Assembly: GCF_030555055.1 (NCBI RefSeq)
Contig: NZ_JAMOAO010000001.1
Span: forward strand, 2,604,001-2,668,000
Length of the DNA stretch: 64,000 bases
DNA from: Nocardiopsis sp. YSL2
Lineage (GTDB): Bacteria; Actinomycetota; Actinomycetes; Streptosporangiales; Streptosporangiaceae
Direction of reading: 5' to 3'
Shown here: piece after piece, positions 44,032 through 53,902 of the stretch
Layout: each line of letters opens with the position of its first letter
How positions within the stretch are numbered: the first letter of the stretch is position 1
The notes under the pieces: generated by a model
The model's database searches: none
What the model was told of the DNA's origin: nothing
Seen by the model: only the letters and a program-made list of their open reading frames with translations
Program-made: the position numbers and the translations under genes

Positions 44032-44130
44032 GGCGGACATCGGAGGGGTGTCGCGTCGCGAGCGGGGGTGGCTCCGGTCCGCCGGTGGCGGGTGCGGGGC
44101 GGTGTGCGCAAGGGCGGGTGCGGACAACAC

Positions 44131-44159
44131 GAAGGGCCGCCCCTCGGGGGCGGCCCTTC
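44131..44159 (-). terminator. Terminator after the 75-residue protein gene
   Basis: GAAGGGCCGCCCC and GGGGCGGCCCTTC make a perfect 13-bp stem with a three-base loop, about 118 bases beyond the stop of the gene at 44277. Confidence 0.7.
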
Positions 44160-44276
44160 ACTCGCTCGATGGCCGGGGCCTGGTGGCTCTCCGGTGGCGG
44201 GGACGGCTCCTGTGCCGCGCCGACGGGCCCGTGGGCCCGGGGCGCGGAGGCCGCGCCTCCGCCGCGTCCGTCGCAG

Positions 44277-44504
44277 CTACAGCCAGCGCGCCTCGGGGTG
44301 CGTGCGGCCGTTGTCGTCGGTGACCATGACCCAGTGCATGATCGGGTGGCCCGAACGCGTGGTGTCGGCACCGTCACGGGGCTGCGGGACGTGGACCGGG
44401 GTGGTCGTGAGTCCGGAGAGCCTCCGGGTCTCGGCCTCGGGGCGGGTGCGCCCACCGGCCTTGGTGGAGCGAGCGAGGTGTGGCGCATTGCTGCTGCGTG
44501 CCAT
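44277..44504 (-). CDS. Hypothetical 75-residue protein
   Basis: I do not recognise a family. ATG 44504 is preceded by GAGGAGGTTCCC, one of the best ribosome sites of the window, and a terminator follows, so the gene looks real. The product is hydrophilic and basic at its start (MARSSNAPHLARSTKAGG) and ends with HPIMHWVMVTDDNGRTHPEA. It has no signal peptide or membrane helix. The A+T-rich stretch just upstream (44520-44580) probably holds its promoter. Confidence 0.6.
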   Translation of the reverse strand: MARSSNAPHLARSTKAGGRTRPEAETRRLSGLTTTPVHVPQPRDGADTTRSGHPIMHWVMVTDDNGRTHPEARWL

Positions 44505-44768
44505 GGGAACCTCCTCGTTTCCGTATCAGATGATCTGAGTTAACCCCATGTTCACCTTCAAGTCAATTCGATGTTCCGTCGGAGGGTCGGGAGCGAGGCG
44601 GTCGCCCTGGGGTGGGAATCACGTCTTCGCAGGCCACCGGGGTCTCCGTGGTGGCCCGGGAGGGACCGGTCACATTGCGCCGCGGCCATGGAGGTGTGGC
44701 CTGAGAGCTAGGTGAACGGAAGGTGAACGAAGGTGGAACGCGGGTCGGACGCCGACGGATCGGACAAG

Positions 44769-44803
44769 CGAAGGGCACCCGCCGGGACGGCGGGTGCCCT
44801 TCG
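44769..44803 (-). terminator. Terminator after the PH-domain gene
   Basis: CGAAGGGCACCCGCC and GGCGGGTGCCCTTCG form a perfect 15-bp stem with a five-base loop, 20 bases beyond the stop. Confidence 0.85.
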
Positions 44804-44822
44804 TCGAACCTGCTCCGGGCGG

Positions 44823-45335
44823 CTACTCCTTGAAGATGAGCCCCACGACCTCGAGGTAGAGCTGCTCCGGGTACGGAATGAAGGCGATCCTGCTCAGCGC
44901 CTGGTCCTGACCGGCGGACTCCATCACGAAGGTCCCGTAGCCGAGGAACCGGCCCAGCAGCGTGCGCTCGAACCGCATGTCCGTGACCTTGCCCAGCGGC
45001 ATCATGTTGACCTGCCGCGTGATGAGCCCCGTGGTCAGCAGCAGGCGGGCCGACGTGATGACGAAGTAGTCCACGGACCATTCGGCCACGCGCCACACGA
45101 ACCACACCAGCACCAGCAGCCACAGCCACCAGATGATGGCCAGCGTCGCGGCGCTGTCGGACGCGAACGGCAGGTTGCTCAGGATCCCGGCGAAGATCAG
45201 TGCCCCGAGCACCGCTCCCACCGGGCCGATCAGGACGGCCGGATGCCGGCGGATGGTCACCACGTCCTGCTCATGGGGCAGGAGGTAGCGATTGACTGAC
45301 GCTGGAGCGCTGTTGCTCGACGCGACGAGCCGCAT
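44823..45335 (-). CDS. Membrane protein with bacterial PH (DUF304/YdbS-like) domain
   Basis: A 170-residue protein of unknown role. Two membrane helices lie near residues 32-55 (AVLIGPVGAVLGALIFAGIL) and 62-85 (LAIIWWLWLLVLVWFVWRVA). The bacterial PH fold follows: DYFVITSARLLLTTGLITRQ, then VNMMPLGKVTDMRFERTLLG and YGTFVMESAGQDQALSRIAF. It is probably first in an operon with nothing else behind it, since a terminator follows. The small membrane protein gene lies just upstream in the same direction. Confidence 0.88.
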   Translation of the reverse strand: MRLVASSNSAPASVNRYLLPHEQDVVTIRRHPAVLIGPVGAVLGALIFAGILSNLPFASDSAATLAIIWWLWLLVLVWFVWRVAEWSVDYFVITSARLLLTTGLITRQVNMMPLGKVTDMRFERTLLGRFLGYGTFVMESAGQDQALSRIAFIPYPEQLYLEVVGLIFKE

Positions 45336-45352
45336 GGCAGCGGACCAACCCC

Positions 45353-45517
45353 TTACGGCAGCAGCGCGTTAACGAAGCGGGACATCGACTCCGCGCCGCC
45401 CATCAGCCCGCCCAGGGCACTCTGGATCACCCCGGCGGCGCTTTCCGGTTGCGTGAGCAGATAAAACGCCACGAAACCGATGAGCGCGTAACCGCCCCAT
45501 TTCTTCAACTTCGCCAC
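45353..45517 (-). CDS. Small membrane protein (54 residues), unknown function
   Basis: From GTG 45517, preceded by AAGGGGAGTCAG, the product reads MAKLKKWGGYALIGFVAFYL and then a second hydrophobic part (AAGVIQSALGGLMGGAESMS). It has one clear membrane helix behind a basic N-terminus and a shorter amphipathic one. I know no family. Only 17 bases separate its stop from the PH-domain start, so the two are probably one operon. The frame is open to 45604 but a start there would be unsupported. Confidence 0.6.
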   Translation of the reverse strand: MAKLKKWGGYALIGFVAFYLLTQPESAAGVIQSALGGLMGGAESMSRFVNALLP

Positions 45518-45738
45518 GACTGACTCCCCTTGGAATCCACCTGACCCACCAACCCAGCAGTGATTCTTGCATTGACGAGGATGCCCGTAAAGCCTGGGGC
45601 CCACCCTCGGCGTGGCGGTATGTCGTCGGTTCGACGCTTGCGGGGTGTGTCCGGTTCCGGTGGGGTTGGTAACACAGTGAAGGGTGGTCCGGAATTCGGC
45701 CTTGGCTCCCCCAGGTCAGCGTGCCGGGGGCCGGGCCT

Positions 45739-45978
45739 CTAGTGCTGTTCGGCGAACGCCATCGCCAGCACCTGGAGGTGCTGGCGCGCGATGCGCTCGA
45801 CGAGTTCGGGTGTGGCCCGCCCGGTGACGTCCTGCGCCCCGTGCCGTGCCGCGTCGACGCAGCGGGTCACGGTCGAGGAGTGGTGGACGCCGGAGAACTC
45901 GGAGGAAAGACGGCTGACGACCGGGCTGAAATGTGTGTCGGCTGTCTTGGTCATCGCGGGGCGGCGGTTCTCGGGCAT
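45739..45978 (-). CDS. Small helical protein (three-helix-bundle dimerisation type)
   Basis: A 79-residue product. After a short polar lead (MPENRRPAMTKTADTH) come three predicted helices: FSPVVSRLSSEFSGVHHSST, TRCVDAARHGAQDVTG and TPELVERIARQHLQVLAMAF. This pattern resembles small actinobacterial proteins annotated as three-helix-bundle dimerisation domains; function unknown. ATG 45978 follows AAGGAGTGAG. Nothing follows it in the same direction for 220 bases. Confidence 0.6.
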   Translation of the reverse strand: MPENRRPAMTKTADTHFSPVVSRLSSEFSGVHHSSTVTRCVDAARHGAQDVTGRATPELVERIARQHLQVLAMAFAEQH

Positions 45979-46330
45979 CTCACTCCTTGAGGGCCTGGGG
46001 GCGGCTGATGGCGCAGCGTAGGCGTTCGGGGGCTTTGTGTAGCCGCTGGAGGGTTGGCGGAGAACTGTCCGGGAACGGACGCCGCACTCCGCCGTCAGCG
46101 GGCTGTGCCGGTGTGGGGTGGTTTCGGCCTGGTGGGTCCACCCGGTTACGGGTGGTCAGGAACCATGATCACTGTAATCGGTTACGTTCCAATCTCGAAA
46201 TGAATTCGGCTAATGCAATGCCGTGTCGCAGGTTGCCCGACCTCCGGCTGCCACCTGGGTCGACGCGCTCGGCAGGGGATGGATGCCCGATTTACGGGCG
46301 TTCATTCATCCACATCCGAAAAGAACCGAA
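45979..46330. other. Gene-free stretch upstream of the helical protein
   Basis: No gene is supported here. GTAATCGGTTAC at 46174-46185 is a near-palindrome (10 of 12 positions) and could be an operator. The A+T-rich part around 46190-46220 is a possible promoter site for the leftward gene. Confidence 0.3.
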
Positions 46331-46361
46331 AAAGCGCCCGACCGGAGGCCGGTCGGGCGCT
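46331..46361 (-). terminator. Terminator of upp
   Basis: AGCGCCCGACCGG and CCGGTCGGGCGCT make a perfect 13-bp stem with a three-base loop, followed on the minus strand by TTTTT. It lies 22 bases after the upp stop. Confidence 0.9.
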
Positions 46362-46382
46362 GTCGGCGGACAGGGCGCGCCG

Positions 46383-47036
46383 TCAGGCGCAGCCGTAGAG
46401 GCGGTCGCCGGCGTCGCCCAGACCGGGGAGGATGAAGCCGTGCTCGTTCAGGCGCTCGTCCACGGCGGCGGTCACCACTCGCAGGGTCGCGCCGTGGTCG
46501 GGCCTGAGGGTTTCGGCCAGCTTCCGCTCCACCGCTTTCAGTCCTTCCGGGGCGGCCAGAAGGCACAGGGCCGTGATGTGGTCCGCGCCCCGGTCCACCA
46601 GGAGCTTGAGCGCCGCCGCCAGTGTTCCGCCGGTGGCCAGCATCGGGTCGAGCACGTAGCACTGGCGGCCCGACAGGTCCTGCGGCAGGCGGTCCGCGTA
46701 GGTGGCGGGCTTGAGGGTCTCCTCGTCGCGGGCCATGCCCAGGAAACCGACCTCGGCGGTGGGCAGCAGGCGGGTCATGCCGTCGAGCATGCCCAGGCCC
46801 GCGCGCAGGATCGGAACGACGAGCGGCGTCGGGCGCGTGAGCTGCGTGCCGGTGGTCTCCACGAGCGGGGTCCGGATGGTGACGTCGGTCACTCGAACGT
46901 CCCGTGTCGCCTCGTAGGCGAGGAGGGTCACCAACTCGTCGGTGAGCCGCCGGAAGGTGGGCGAATCGGTCCCCACGTCGCGCAGGGTGGTCAGCTTGTG
47001 CGCGACCAAGGGGTGGTCGACGACCAGGGTTTCCAA
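46383..47036 (-). CDS. upp: Uracil phosphoribosyltransferase
   Basis: Salvages uracil to UMP using PRPP. From TTG 47036 the product has 217 residues beginning [20 protein letters not shown], as in the family. [15 protein letters not shown] and the PRPP loop [20 protein letters not shown] follow; the C-terminus is DAGDRLYGC, as in true Upp enzymes. The TTG is chosen because CCCGGAGAACGTC precedes it; the frame is open to 47120, but the extra residues are not family-like. It is divergent from the tadA-associated genes. Confidence 0.95.
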   Translation of the reverse strand: METLVVDHPLVAHKLTTLRDVGTDSPTFRRLTDELVTLLAYEATRDVRVTDVTIRTPLVETTGTQLTRPTPLVVPILRAGLGMLDGMTRLLPTAEVGFLGMARDEETLKPATYADRLPQDLSGRQCYVLDPMLATGGTLAAALKLLVDRGADHITALCLLAAPEGLKAVERKLAETLRPDHGATLRVVTAAVDERLNEHGFILPGLGDAGDRLYGCA

Positions 47037-47371
47037 GACGTTCTCCGGGTGAGCTGGGACAACAGGACGGTGGTGGGGATGAGGGGTCGGCCCGAGTCTA
47101 ACCGTGAGCGACCCCCGCAACAGGGTTCACTCACGCCCCACCGGGGAGGAGAATGCCGACCGCGGGCCTCGGCCCGGACGGCGCGCGGCGGGTACCGGTG
47201 TACCGGAACGGCCCGCAGGGAGGCGGCGCGTCGGTTCTCATGAGAACGTGGGCGGACTGACGCAGGAGACAAGGGCGACGGCGAGGCGGAAGTGATCGTT
47301 ACCATGACACACGCACGGGCGATCGGCGGGACCTCGCCCGCACAGAGTGCACCGGCCGGGTTGGGGTGACG

Positions 47372-47872
47372 ATGACTGTTCTCGATCATGGTGACGACGA
47401 CTCGGGCGACTTCGCGGCGATCGCGTACCGGGAAGAGGAGTACTGGGACGTCGACCTCCTCCCCGTGTCGCTCACCAGGGATCTCAAGGGACTGGTCCAC
47501 GCGCTGCGGCAGCAGCCCAGCATCAGCGGGTCGCTCGGACTGGTCTCGGTCGGCGACGACTTCTTCATCATCGCCAGGGTCTACGGCGAGGAGGTCTCCC
47601 TCTTCCTCTCCGATGTGACCGCCTCGGTGGACTGGCAGGTGGCCCGGGACGTCCTGGACTACCTGGACATCGACCAGCCGGACGACGACGACCTCGACCA
47701 GGTCCTGCCGGCCGGAGACCTGTCGATCGTCGCCGACCTCGGCCTGGACGAGATGGAGCTGGGCGCCCTGGCGGGCGATCTGGACCTGTACCCGGACGAG
47801 GTCCTGGCCAGCGTGTCCGAACGCCTGGGATTCGCCCAGTCCTTCCAGCGTGTCCTTGACGGGATGGGGTAA
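47372..47872 (+). CDS. tRNA adenosine deaminase-associated protein (first paralogue)
   Basis: A 166-residue acidic protein of the actinobacterial family found next to tadA; its role is unknown, perhaps support of the deaminase. It contains VSVGDDFFIIARVYGEEVSL and a C-terminal DLGLDEMELGALAGDLDLYP that also appears, changed, in the next gene. ATG 47372 (MTVLDHGDDDSGDFA) has GGGGTGA before it; GTG 47366 in the same frame is possible. 42 bases separate it from its paralogue. Confidence 0.82.
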   Translation: MTVLDHGDDDSGDFAAIAYREEEYWDVDLLPVSLTRDLKGLVHALRQQPSISGSLGLVSVGDDFFIIARVYGEEVSLFLSDVTASVDWQVARDVLDYLDIDQPDDDDLDQVLPAGDLSIVADLGLDEMELGALAGDLDLYPDEVLASVSERLGFAQSFQRVLDGMG

Positions 47873-47914
47873 GGGGTACGGGGACGAGCCCCTCGGAGAA
47901 CAGGAGCGCGCGCG

Positions 47915-48887
<973 letters not shown>

Positions 48888-48897
48888 AGTTCCTCTC

Positions 48898-48982
48898 GGT
48901 GGAGTCGCCTAGTGGCCGATGGCGCCCGCCTCGAAAGCGGGTAAGGGGCAACCCTTCGAGGGTTCAAATCCCTCCTCCACCG
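48898..48982 (+). tRNA. tRNA-Ser, anticodon CGA
   Basis: An 85-base gene. Acceptor arms GGTGGAG and CTCCACC close it with discriminator G. The anticodon loop CTCGAAA gives CGA. A long variable arm (GGTAAGGGGCAACCCTTC region) is typical of tRNA-Ser, and the T loop is GTTCAAATC. CCA is not encoded. Confidence 0.96.
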
Positions 48983-49175
48983 CACGAGGCCGATGTTCAC
49001 GCAGGTGAGCGTCCGGCCGGTAGAGGTAGCGAGGGCCGGTTGGTCCGGGCTGGTGCGCATGTCGCGCACCTGGTTCGGAGCGACCGGCCTTTCGCGTGTC
49101 CGGGGTCTGTTCGCTCGAGGGGAGCGACCGGCGCGGGCCGCCCGGCGGACACCACCGAGGACGACCTGGGACGGC

Positions 49176-49994
49176 TCAGGCCGGGGCCCAGGTGACGACG
49201 GTGGCGTCGTCGTGGAGCTTGCCGGGCGTGTACCGCCGCTGCCCGGCGTCGTCCCGTTCGAGCGCGCGCACGCGGCCGATGAGCGCGGCGGGGCCGTTGC
49301 GCGCGGCGAGGACGTAGCAGTCGTGCCAGGTCTGGGCGCCGAACACCTCCACTCCGCGGGTGGCGCCGTCCGTCATCGCGGCGAACCCGGCCAGCTCGTG
49401 CAGGGGCAGTGTGCCCGTCAGAGCCTCGGCGGCCGCGCGGGGATCGGCGCCGGCGGTCCAGAACCCGCCCGGCACGTTGCGGTGGGCCCGGATCGTCCGC
49501 CCCCGTTCGCCGAGCCCGGCCGTGCGTCCGGGGGCGCCCTCGGCGGTGGCCGGGGGAGCGGAGGCGAGCTTGCGTCGCAGGTCGTCCAGGCGCGTGTCGG
49601 TGATCGCGGTGACCGCGCCGTCGGTGTCCTCGGCCAGGAGCACCGAGTCCGACAGCACCAGGTGGTCCAGGCGGTCGCCGACGAACCGCACCAGGACGAC
49701 GGTGGCCGACGGGGTCTCCTGGCCGCCCAGGTCGCAGTCGGGGCCGTGGAGTGCGGACACGGCGGTGATCGCCTCGGCGAGCACGTCCCCCAGGGGCCGG
49801 TCACCCGCGAGTCCGGCCAGGAGGAGTCCGCCCAGGCGGCGGGTGTACCAGGCCACGCCGTGCCCGCAGCCGGTGTCGACGCCGGGCGGGGCGCTGACCC
49901 CGTCCAGGAGTACGACACCGTCGGCGGTGACGGCCGCGAAGTCCTCGTTGTCGCGGTCGGGGTGTCCGGGCTCGGTGGCCAGTAGGAAGGGCAC
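49176..49994 (-). CDS. PP2C-like protein phosphatase domain protein
   Basis: A 272-residue single-domain protein related to PP2C phosphatases. The start ATEPGHPDRDNEDFAAVTAD and DGVVLLDGVSAPPGVDTGCG resemble motif 1 and 2 regions, where metal-binding Asp residues sit. AGFAAMTDGATRGVEVFG and KLHDDATVVTWA at the end match the later D-G and D-D motifs. All metal aspartates seem present, so it may be active on phosphoserine or phosphothreonine. The context gives no substrate; it stands alone after the tRNA gene, pointing the other way. Confidence 0.72.
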   Translation of the reverse strand: MPFLLATEPGHPDRDNEDFAAVTADGVVLLDGVSAPPGVDTGCGHGVAWYTRRLGGLLLAGLAGDRPLGDVLAEAITAVSALHGPDCDLGGQETPSATVVLVRFVGDRLDHLVLSDSVLLAEDTDGAVTAITDTRLDDLRRKLASAPPATAEGAPGRTAGLGERGRTIRAHRNVPGGFWTAGADPRAAAEALTGTLPLHELAGFAAMTDGATRGVEVFGAQTWHDCYVLAARNGPAALIGRVRALERDDAGQRRYTPGKLHDDATVVTWAPA

Positions 49995-50117
49995 GGGTCG
50001 GTCCTGGTCGGTTCACGGGTGTGATCGGCCCGGAGCCGCTGGTCACACCCTCGGTCACGCGCCGAGTCTAGGGCGGGTACCCGCGGAACACGCCCCGGGC
50101 CCACCGGGGAGGGGAAG

Positions 50118-50149
50118 CCCGCCGCCCCGGTGTCCGCGGGGGCGGCGGG
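50118..50149 (-). terminator. Terminator of the beta-mannosidase operon
   Basis: CCCGCCGCCCC and GGGGCGGCGGG pair over 11 bp with a ten-base loop, 9 bases beyond the LacI-like gene stop. Confidence 0.65.
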
Positions 50150-50157
50150 GCCCGTGC

Positions 50158-51024
50158 TCAGGTCGGGGCCGGGGCGGTGCTGCCGCGGGGGACGAAACGG
50201 GCGGCCGGGGACCACCGCGGTTCGGCCGGGACGCCGTCGAGGACCTCCAGGACGGTGGCGGCCACCGAGGCGCCGTACTGGTACACGTCCACGCTCATCG
50301 TGGTCAGCGGGGGCGAGGCCAGTCGGCACAGGATCGAGTCGTCCCAGGCCACCAGGCTCAGCCGTTCCGGCACCGGTACGCGCAGCTCCCGAGCGGCGGC
50401 CAGGCCCGCGACCGCCATGGCGTCGTTGTCGTACAGGATCGCCGTCGGCCGCGGTTCGCCCCTGAGCAGTCCGACGGTGAGCCGCTCGCCCGAGTCGTGC
50501 GAGTAGTCGCCCTCCACCACCGCCGGTTCCGGGAGCCCCGCCGCGCGGCACGCCCCGGTGAGGGCGGCGGTGCGCGCGGCGGTGTGGCGCAGCCGGGCGG
50601 GTCCCGTCACGCGGGCGAGGGTCCGGTGGCCCAGATCCACGAGCCGGGCCACGGCCTCGCGCACCGGGGCCGCGTCGTCGGTGCGCACGGCGGGCAGATC
50701 CGGGGACCCGTCCCAGGTGCCCGCCAGCACGGCGGGCAGGCCCAGTGCCCTCAGGAACGCCGGACGTTCGTCGTCGGCGGTCAGGTTCACCACGATCACG
50801 GCGTCCACGAGGCGGCGGTCCGCCCAGCGCCGGTAGGTCGCGGCCTCCTCCTCGGGCGTGGCCACCAGGTGGAGGATCACCGACACGCCGCGGCCGGCGA
50901 GCCGCTCCTCGATGCCCGCCACGAACTCCATGAAGTACGGCTCGGTACCGAGCATCCGGACGGGTCGGGCGACGACCAGCCCGACCCGTCCGGATCCCGC
51001 GGGACCGTGTCCCGGCTCGTCCAT
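50158..51024 (-). CDS. LacI/GalR-type sugar-sensor protein lacking the DNA-binding domain
   Basis: A 288-residue protein matching the periplasmic-binding-like effector domain of LacI regulators: VGLVVARPVRMLGTEPYFME, AVIVVNLTADDERPAFLRAL, TAILYDNDAMAVAGLAAARE, LSLVAWDDSILCRLASPPLT. LacI proteins start with a 60-residue helix-turn-helix and hinge; here the protein begins about 12 residues before the first effector strand, and no such module is encoded upstream, where the mannosidase gene ends (stop and start share one base). It may be a degraded regulator or a sensor working through protein contact. Confidence 0.78.
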   Translation of the reverse strand: MDEPGHGPAGSGRVGLVVARPVRMLGTEPYFMEFVAGIEERLAGRGVSVILHLVATPEEEAATYRRWADRRLVDAVIVVNLTADDERPAFLRALGLPAVLAGTWDGSPDLPAVRTDDAAPVREAVARLVDLGHRTLARVTGPARLRHTAARTAALTGACRAAGLPEPAVVEGDYSHDSGERLTVGLLRGEPRPTAILYDNDAMAVAGLAAARELRVPVPERLSLVAWDDSILCRLASPPLTTMSVDVYQYGASVAATVLEVLDGVPAEPRWSPAARFVPRGSTAPAPT

Positions 51025-53507
51025 CAGGCGCGTCCCCTCCCGGCGTGCGGGGTGTTGGCCGACCGCAGCACCAGGGGCGCGGTCAGTGCGGACGGGTCGA
51101 CGTCGGCCGCCGTGCGGACCGTGAACGAGCGGCTCTCCCCCGCGAGCAGGGTGACGAGCATGTCGTCGACCTCGGCGTCCGGAGCCACGCGGTCGGCCAG
51201 GATCGCCACGTCCCGGGCGAAGGACGCGGCGCGCACGTCCACGCGGTAGCCGCCGGGGACCGCGACCGCCTCGGCGGTCAGGGCGTCCGGTGCGTAGTGG
51301 AGGTCGGTGTCCTCGCGGAACAGGTGAACGGCGCGGACGTCCCCACAGGTCGCCACCAGCACCTCCTCCTTGGTGTTCCGGGCCGCGAGCAGCGGTCCGG
51401 CCAGGTCGAGTTCGGCGGTGGCGCGCGGCCCCGCGGCGAGCTCGATCCTATCCTCGGCGAGCACGGCGCCCGCGAAGGTCTGGCGCTCGATCGACACCGG
51501 TCCCTCCCACGGCTCGTCGGTGTCGTTGACCGCCACCAGGACGTCGCGGCCGTCGCGGGGCTGCACCGTGAGCAGGCGCGGGGCGTAGGCGTGCCGGAGC
51601 CCGTACAGCAGGGGCTTGGCGCGCTCGTCGCCGTCGACCGCCGCCCAGGAGGTGACCGGCCAGCAGTCGTTGATCTGCCAGACGATCGCACCGGCGGTGC
51701 GCGGCCACCAGGACCGGTAGTGCTCGATCCCGAACACGACGGCGCGCGCCTGGTTGAGCTGGGTGGCCCAGTGCCAGTCCTCGAACGTCGTGGGCGTGGG
51801 CAGGTGGGCGGAGAACCCCCGGTCGAGCTTGCCGTTGCCGTCCTCGGCCTTCTGGTGCAGCAGGAACGCGGGCGACTCCGGGGTCATCGGCTCGTCGTGC
51901 ACCCAGTCGGTCAGGGTGGCCCACGTGGGCGGTCCCTGGAAGCCGAACTCCGAGCAGAGCCGGGGGACGTTGTCGCGGTAGGCCCGGTAGTCCGTCTGGT
52001 TCCACACGGTCCACTCGTGGTGGGTGCCGTGGTCGTCGTCGTTGGGGTGGACCGCGTCGAGCTCGTGCCCCGGGCTGTAGGGGCTGCCGTCGGCGTAGAA
52101 GCGGGTGGGGTCGAGTTCGGCCACGATGCGGGGGAACAGGTCGGTGTAGTAGCCGTGGCCCCAGGTGCGTCCGGCCAGCGGCTCCTGCCAGCCCCAGTCC
52201 ATGAAGCCCCACAGGTTCTCGTTCCCGCCGTTCCACAGCGCGAGCGAGGCGTGCGAGGCCAGCCGGGCGACGTTCTCCCTGGCCTCGGCCTCGAACTCGT
52301 TCCAGAGCGGCTCCTCCTCCGGGTAGGCGGCGCAGGCGAGGAGGAAGTCCTGCCACACGAGGACGCCGCGCTCGTCGCAGACGTCGTAGAAGTCCTCGCT
52401 CTCGAAGACGCCGCCGCCCCACACGCGGAGCAGGTTCATGTTCGCCCCGACCGCCTGGTCCACGCGGCGTTCCACCCGCTCACGGGTGATGCGGGTGAGG
52501 AAGTGGTCGTCCGGGATCCAGTTGGCGCCCTTGACGAAGACGGGCTTGCCGTTGACCGCGATGGTGAACGGGGTGCCGTGCTCGTCGGGTTCGGTGTCCA
52601 CGGTGACGGTGCGGAACCCGACGCGGCGGGAGCCGGTGTCGAGCGGTTCGGCGGCGCCGGGCTCGGCGAGGGCGAAGGACAGGTCGTACAGGGGCTGTTC
52701 GCCGTGGCCCGTCGGCCACCAGAGCCGGACGTCGGGGACCTCGACGACGGCGACCGCCGTGTCGGTCCCGGCGGGCACGGCCGCCTCGACGCGGTGGCCG
52801 GCCACCTCCGCTGTGAGCACGAGGCCGGTGCCGGCCCCGGTGTCCGCACGCTCGACGTCGGCGTGCACCTCGACGCGGCCGCTTCCGTCGGGCGCGACCG
52901 TGACCAGCGGGCGGACCCGCGCCAGCCGCGCGGTGGTCCAGCGCTCCAGGCGGACGGGCTTCCAGATACCGGCGGTCTGCAGGTCGGGGCCCCAGTCCCA
53001 CCCGAAGGAGCAGGCCATCTTTCGGACCATGTTGTACGGGTGGGCGTTGGTGTGCGGCCGCGCGCCCAGCGCCTCGCGCTGCTCCTCGGCGTACTCCAGC
53101 GCGGAACGGAAGGTGACGACGAGTTCGTTGGCGCCCTCGCGCAGGGCCGCGCGGACGTCGAAGCGGTAGGACCGGTGCATGTTGGCTGTGCGGCCGAGTT
53201 CGTGGCCGTTGAGCTCGACGGTGGCCACCGTGTCCAGACCGTCGAAGGCCAGGTCCACGCGTTCGCCCTCCGCCGGGGCGGTGGCGTCGAACGTCAGCTC
53301 GTAGCGCCAGTCGGTGCGGTGCAGCCACGCGAGTTCGGTCTCGGCGGAGTCCAGGTACGGCTCCGGGATCAGGCCGGCCGACAGCAGGTCGAGGTGGGTG
53401 CTGCCCGGCACCGCCGCAGGAACGGAGCGTCCGGCGACGTCCTCCGGGACGGGGCCGGCGATGGCGGACATGCGCCAGCCGTCGTGCAGGGTCTGACGGA
53501 ACCGCAT
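51024..53507 (-). CDS. Glycoside hydrolase family 2 beta-mannosidase
   Basis: Cleaves terminal beta-mannose from mannan-derived oligosaccharides; the 827-residue protein has no signal peptide, so it acts on imported sugars. The jelly-roll N-domain reads MRFRQTLHDGWRMSAIAGPV; the barrel has FVKGANWIPDDHFLTRI and LRVWGGGVFESEDFYDVCDE. The acid/base glutamate is in LWNGGNENLWGF and the nucleophile in LCSEFGFQGPPTW. ATG 53507 is used because CTGGAGGACCGG precedes it. It is first in an operon with the LacI-like gene and divergent from a ROK repressor across a palindrome. Confidence 0.93.
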   Translation of the reverse strand: MRFRQTLHDGWRMSAIAGPVPEDVAGRSVPAAVPGSTHLDLLSAGLIPEPYLDSAETELAWLHRTDWRYELTFDATAPAEGERVDLAFDGLDTVATVELNGHELGRTANMHRSYRFDVRAALREGANELVVTFRSALEYAEEQREALGARPHTNAHPYNMVRKMACSFGWDWGPDLQTAGIWKPVRLERWTTARLARVRPLVTVAPDGSGRVEVHADVERADTGAGTGLVLTAEVAGHRVEAAVPAGTDTAVAVVEVPDVRLWWPTGHGEQPLYDLSFALAEPGAAEPLDTGSRRVGFRTVTVDTEPDEHGTPFTIAVNGKPVFVKGANWIPDDHFLTRITRERVERRVDQAVGANMNLLRVWGGGVFESEDFYDVCDERGVLVWQDFLLACAAYPEEEPLWNEFEAEARENVARLASHASLALWNGGNENLWGFMDWGWQEPLAGRTWGHGYYTDLFPRIVAELDPTRFYADGSPYSPGHELDAVHPNDDDHGTHHEWTVWNQTDYRAYRDNVPRLCSEFGFQGPPTWATLTDWVHDEPMTPESPAFLLHQKAEDGNGKLDRGFSAHLPTPTTFEDWHWATQLNQARAVVFGIEHYRSWWPRTAGAIVWQINDCWPVTSWAAVDGDERAKPLLYGLRHAYAPRLLTVQPRDGRDVLVAVNDTDEPWEGPVSIERQTFAGAVLAEDRIELAAGPRATAELDLAGPLLAARNTKEEVLVATCGDVRAVHLFREDTDLHYAPDALTAEAVAVPGGYRVDVRAASFARDVAILADRVAPDAEVDDMLVTLLAGESRSFTVRTAADVDPSALTAPLVLRSANTPHAGRGRA

Positions 53508-53609
53508 CCGGTCCTCCAGGGTCGTGAGGTGGGGTGATGAGGGCGCGTACGCGGGGCGTACACCCCGGGTGGCCGGTCCCGCTCGCGCGAACCGACCACT
53601 CGGAGGATT

Positions 53610-53632
53610 CTTACTTAAGTGATCTAAGTAAG
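53610..53632. promoter_or_regulatory. Inverted repeat in the beta-mannosidase/ROK gap (candidate ROK operator)
   Basis: CTTACTTA and TAAGTAAG are perfect complements around a seven-base spacer, in an otherwise very GC-rich 395-base gap (53508-53902). It lies 103 bases before the mannosidase start. The rest of the gap has only short repeats of CCCGACGG, near 53665-53695. Confidence 0.7.
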
Positions 53633-53902
53633 TCAACGAGTGCGCTCCCCCGCCCCGCCCCTCCCGACGGCCCTCCCGACGGCCCTCCCGACGGCCCGCG
53701 CCGCGCGAAGCCGCCCCCCGACGACTCGTGCTCCGGGTGCCGAACGGCAACGACTGGGTCGTGGGTGCGCCAGCGGCGCACCCGGCGTCCCCGACCGGTC
53801 CGGCGGTACCCTGGGGGCCACCGTCAGGAGGCGGGTCCCGCGAGGCTCGGACCGGGTCCCCGCCCGCGCGGGCGCCACGGAACGCAACCGGCGGAGGTTC
53901 TC

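Noticed and set aside
45739..45978. Antitoxin of a toxin-antitoxin pair
   Set aside because: It is small and helical but has no partner gene within 300 bases on the same strand and no DNA-binding motif.
53665..53695. CCCGACGG direct repeats as an operator array
   Set aside because: Three short GC-only words in a very GC-rich gap can arise by slippage; the nearby CTTACTTA palindrome is the better operator candidate.
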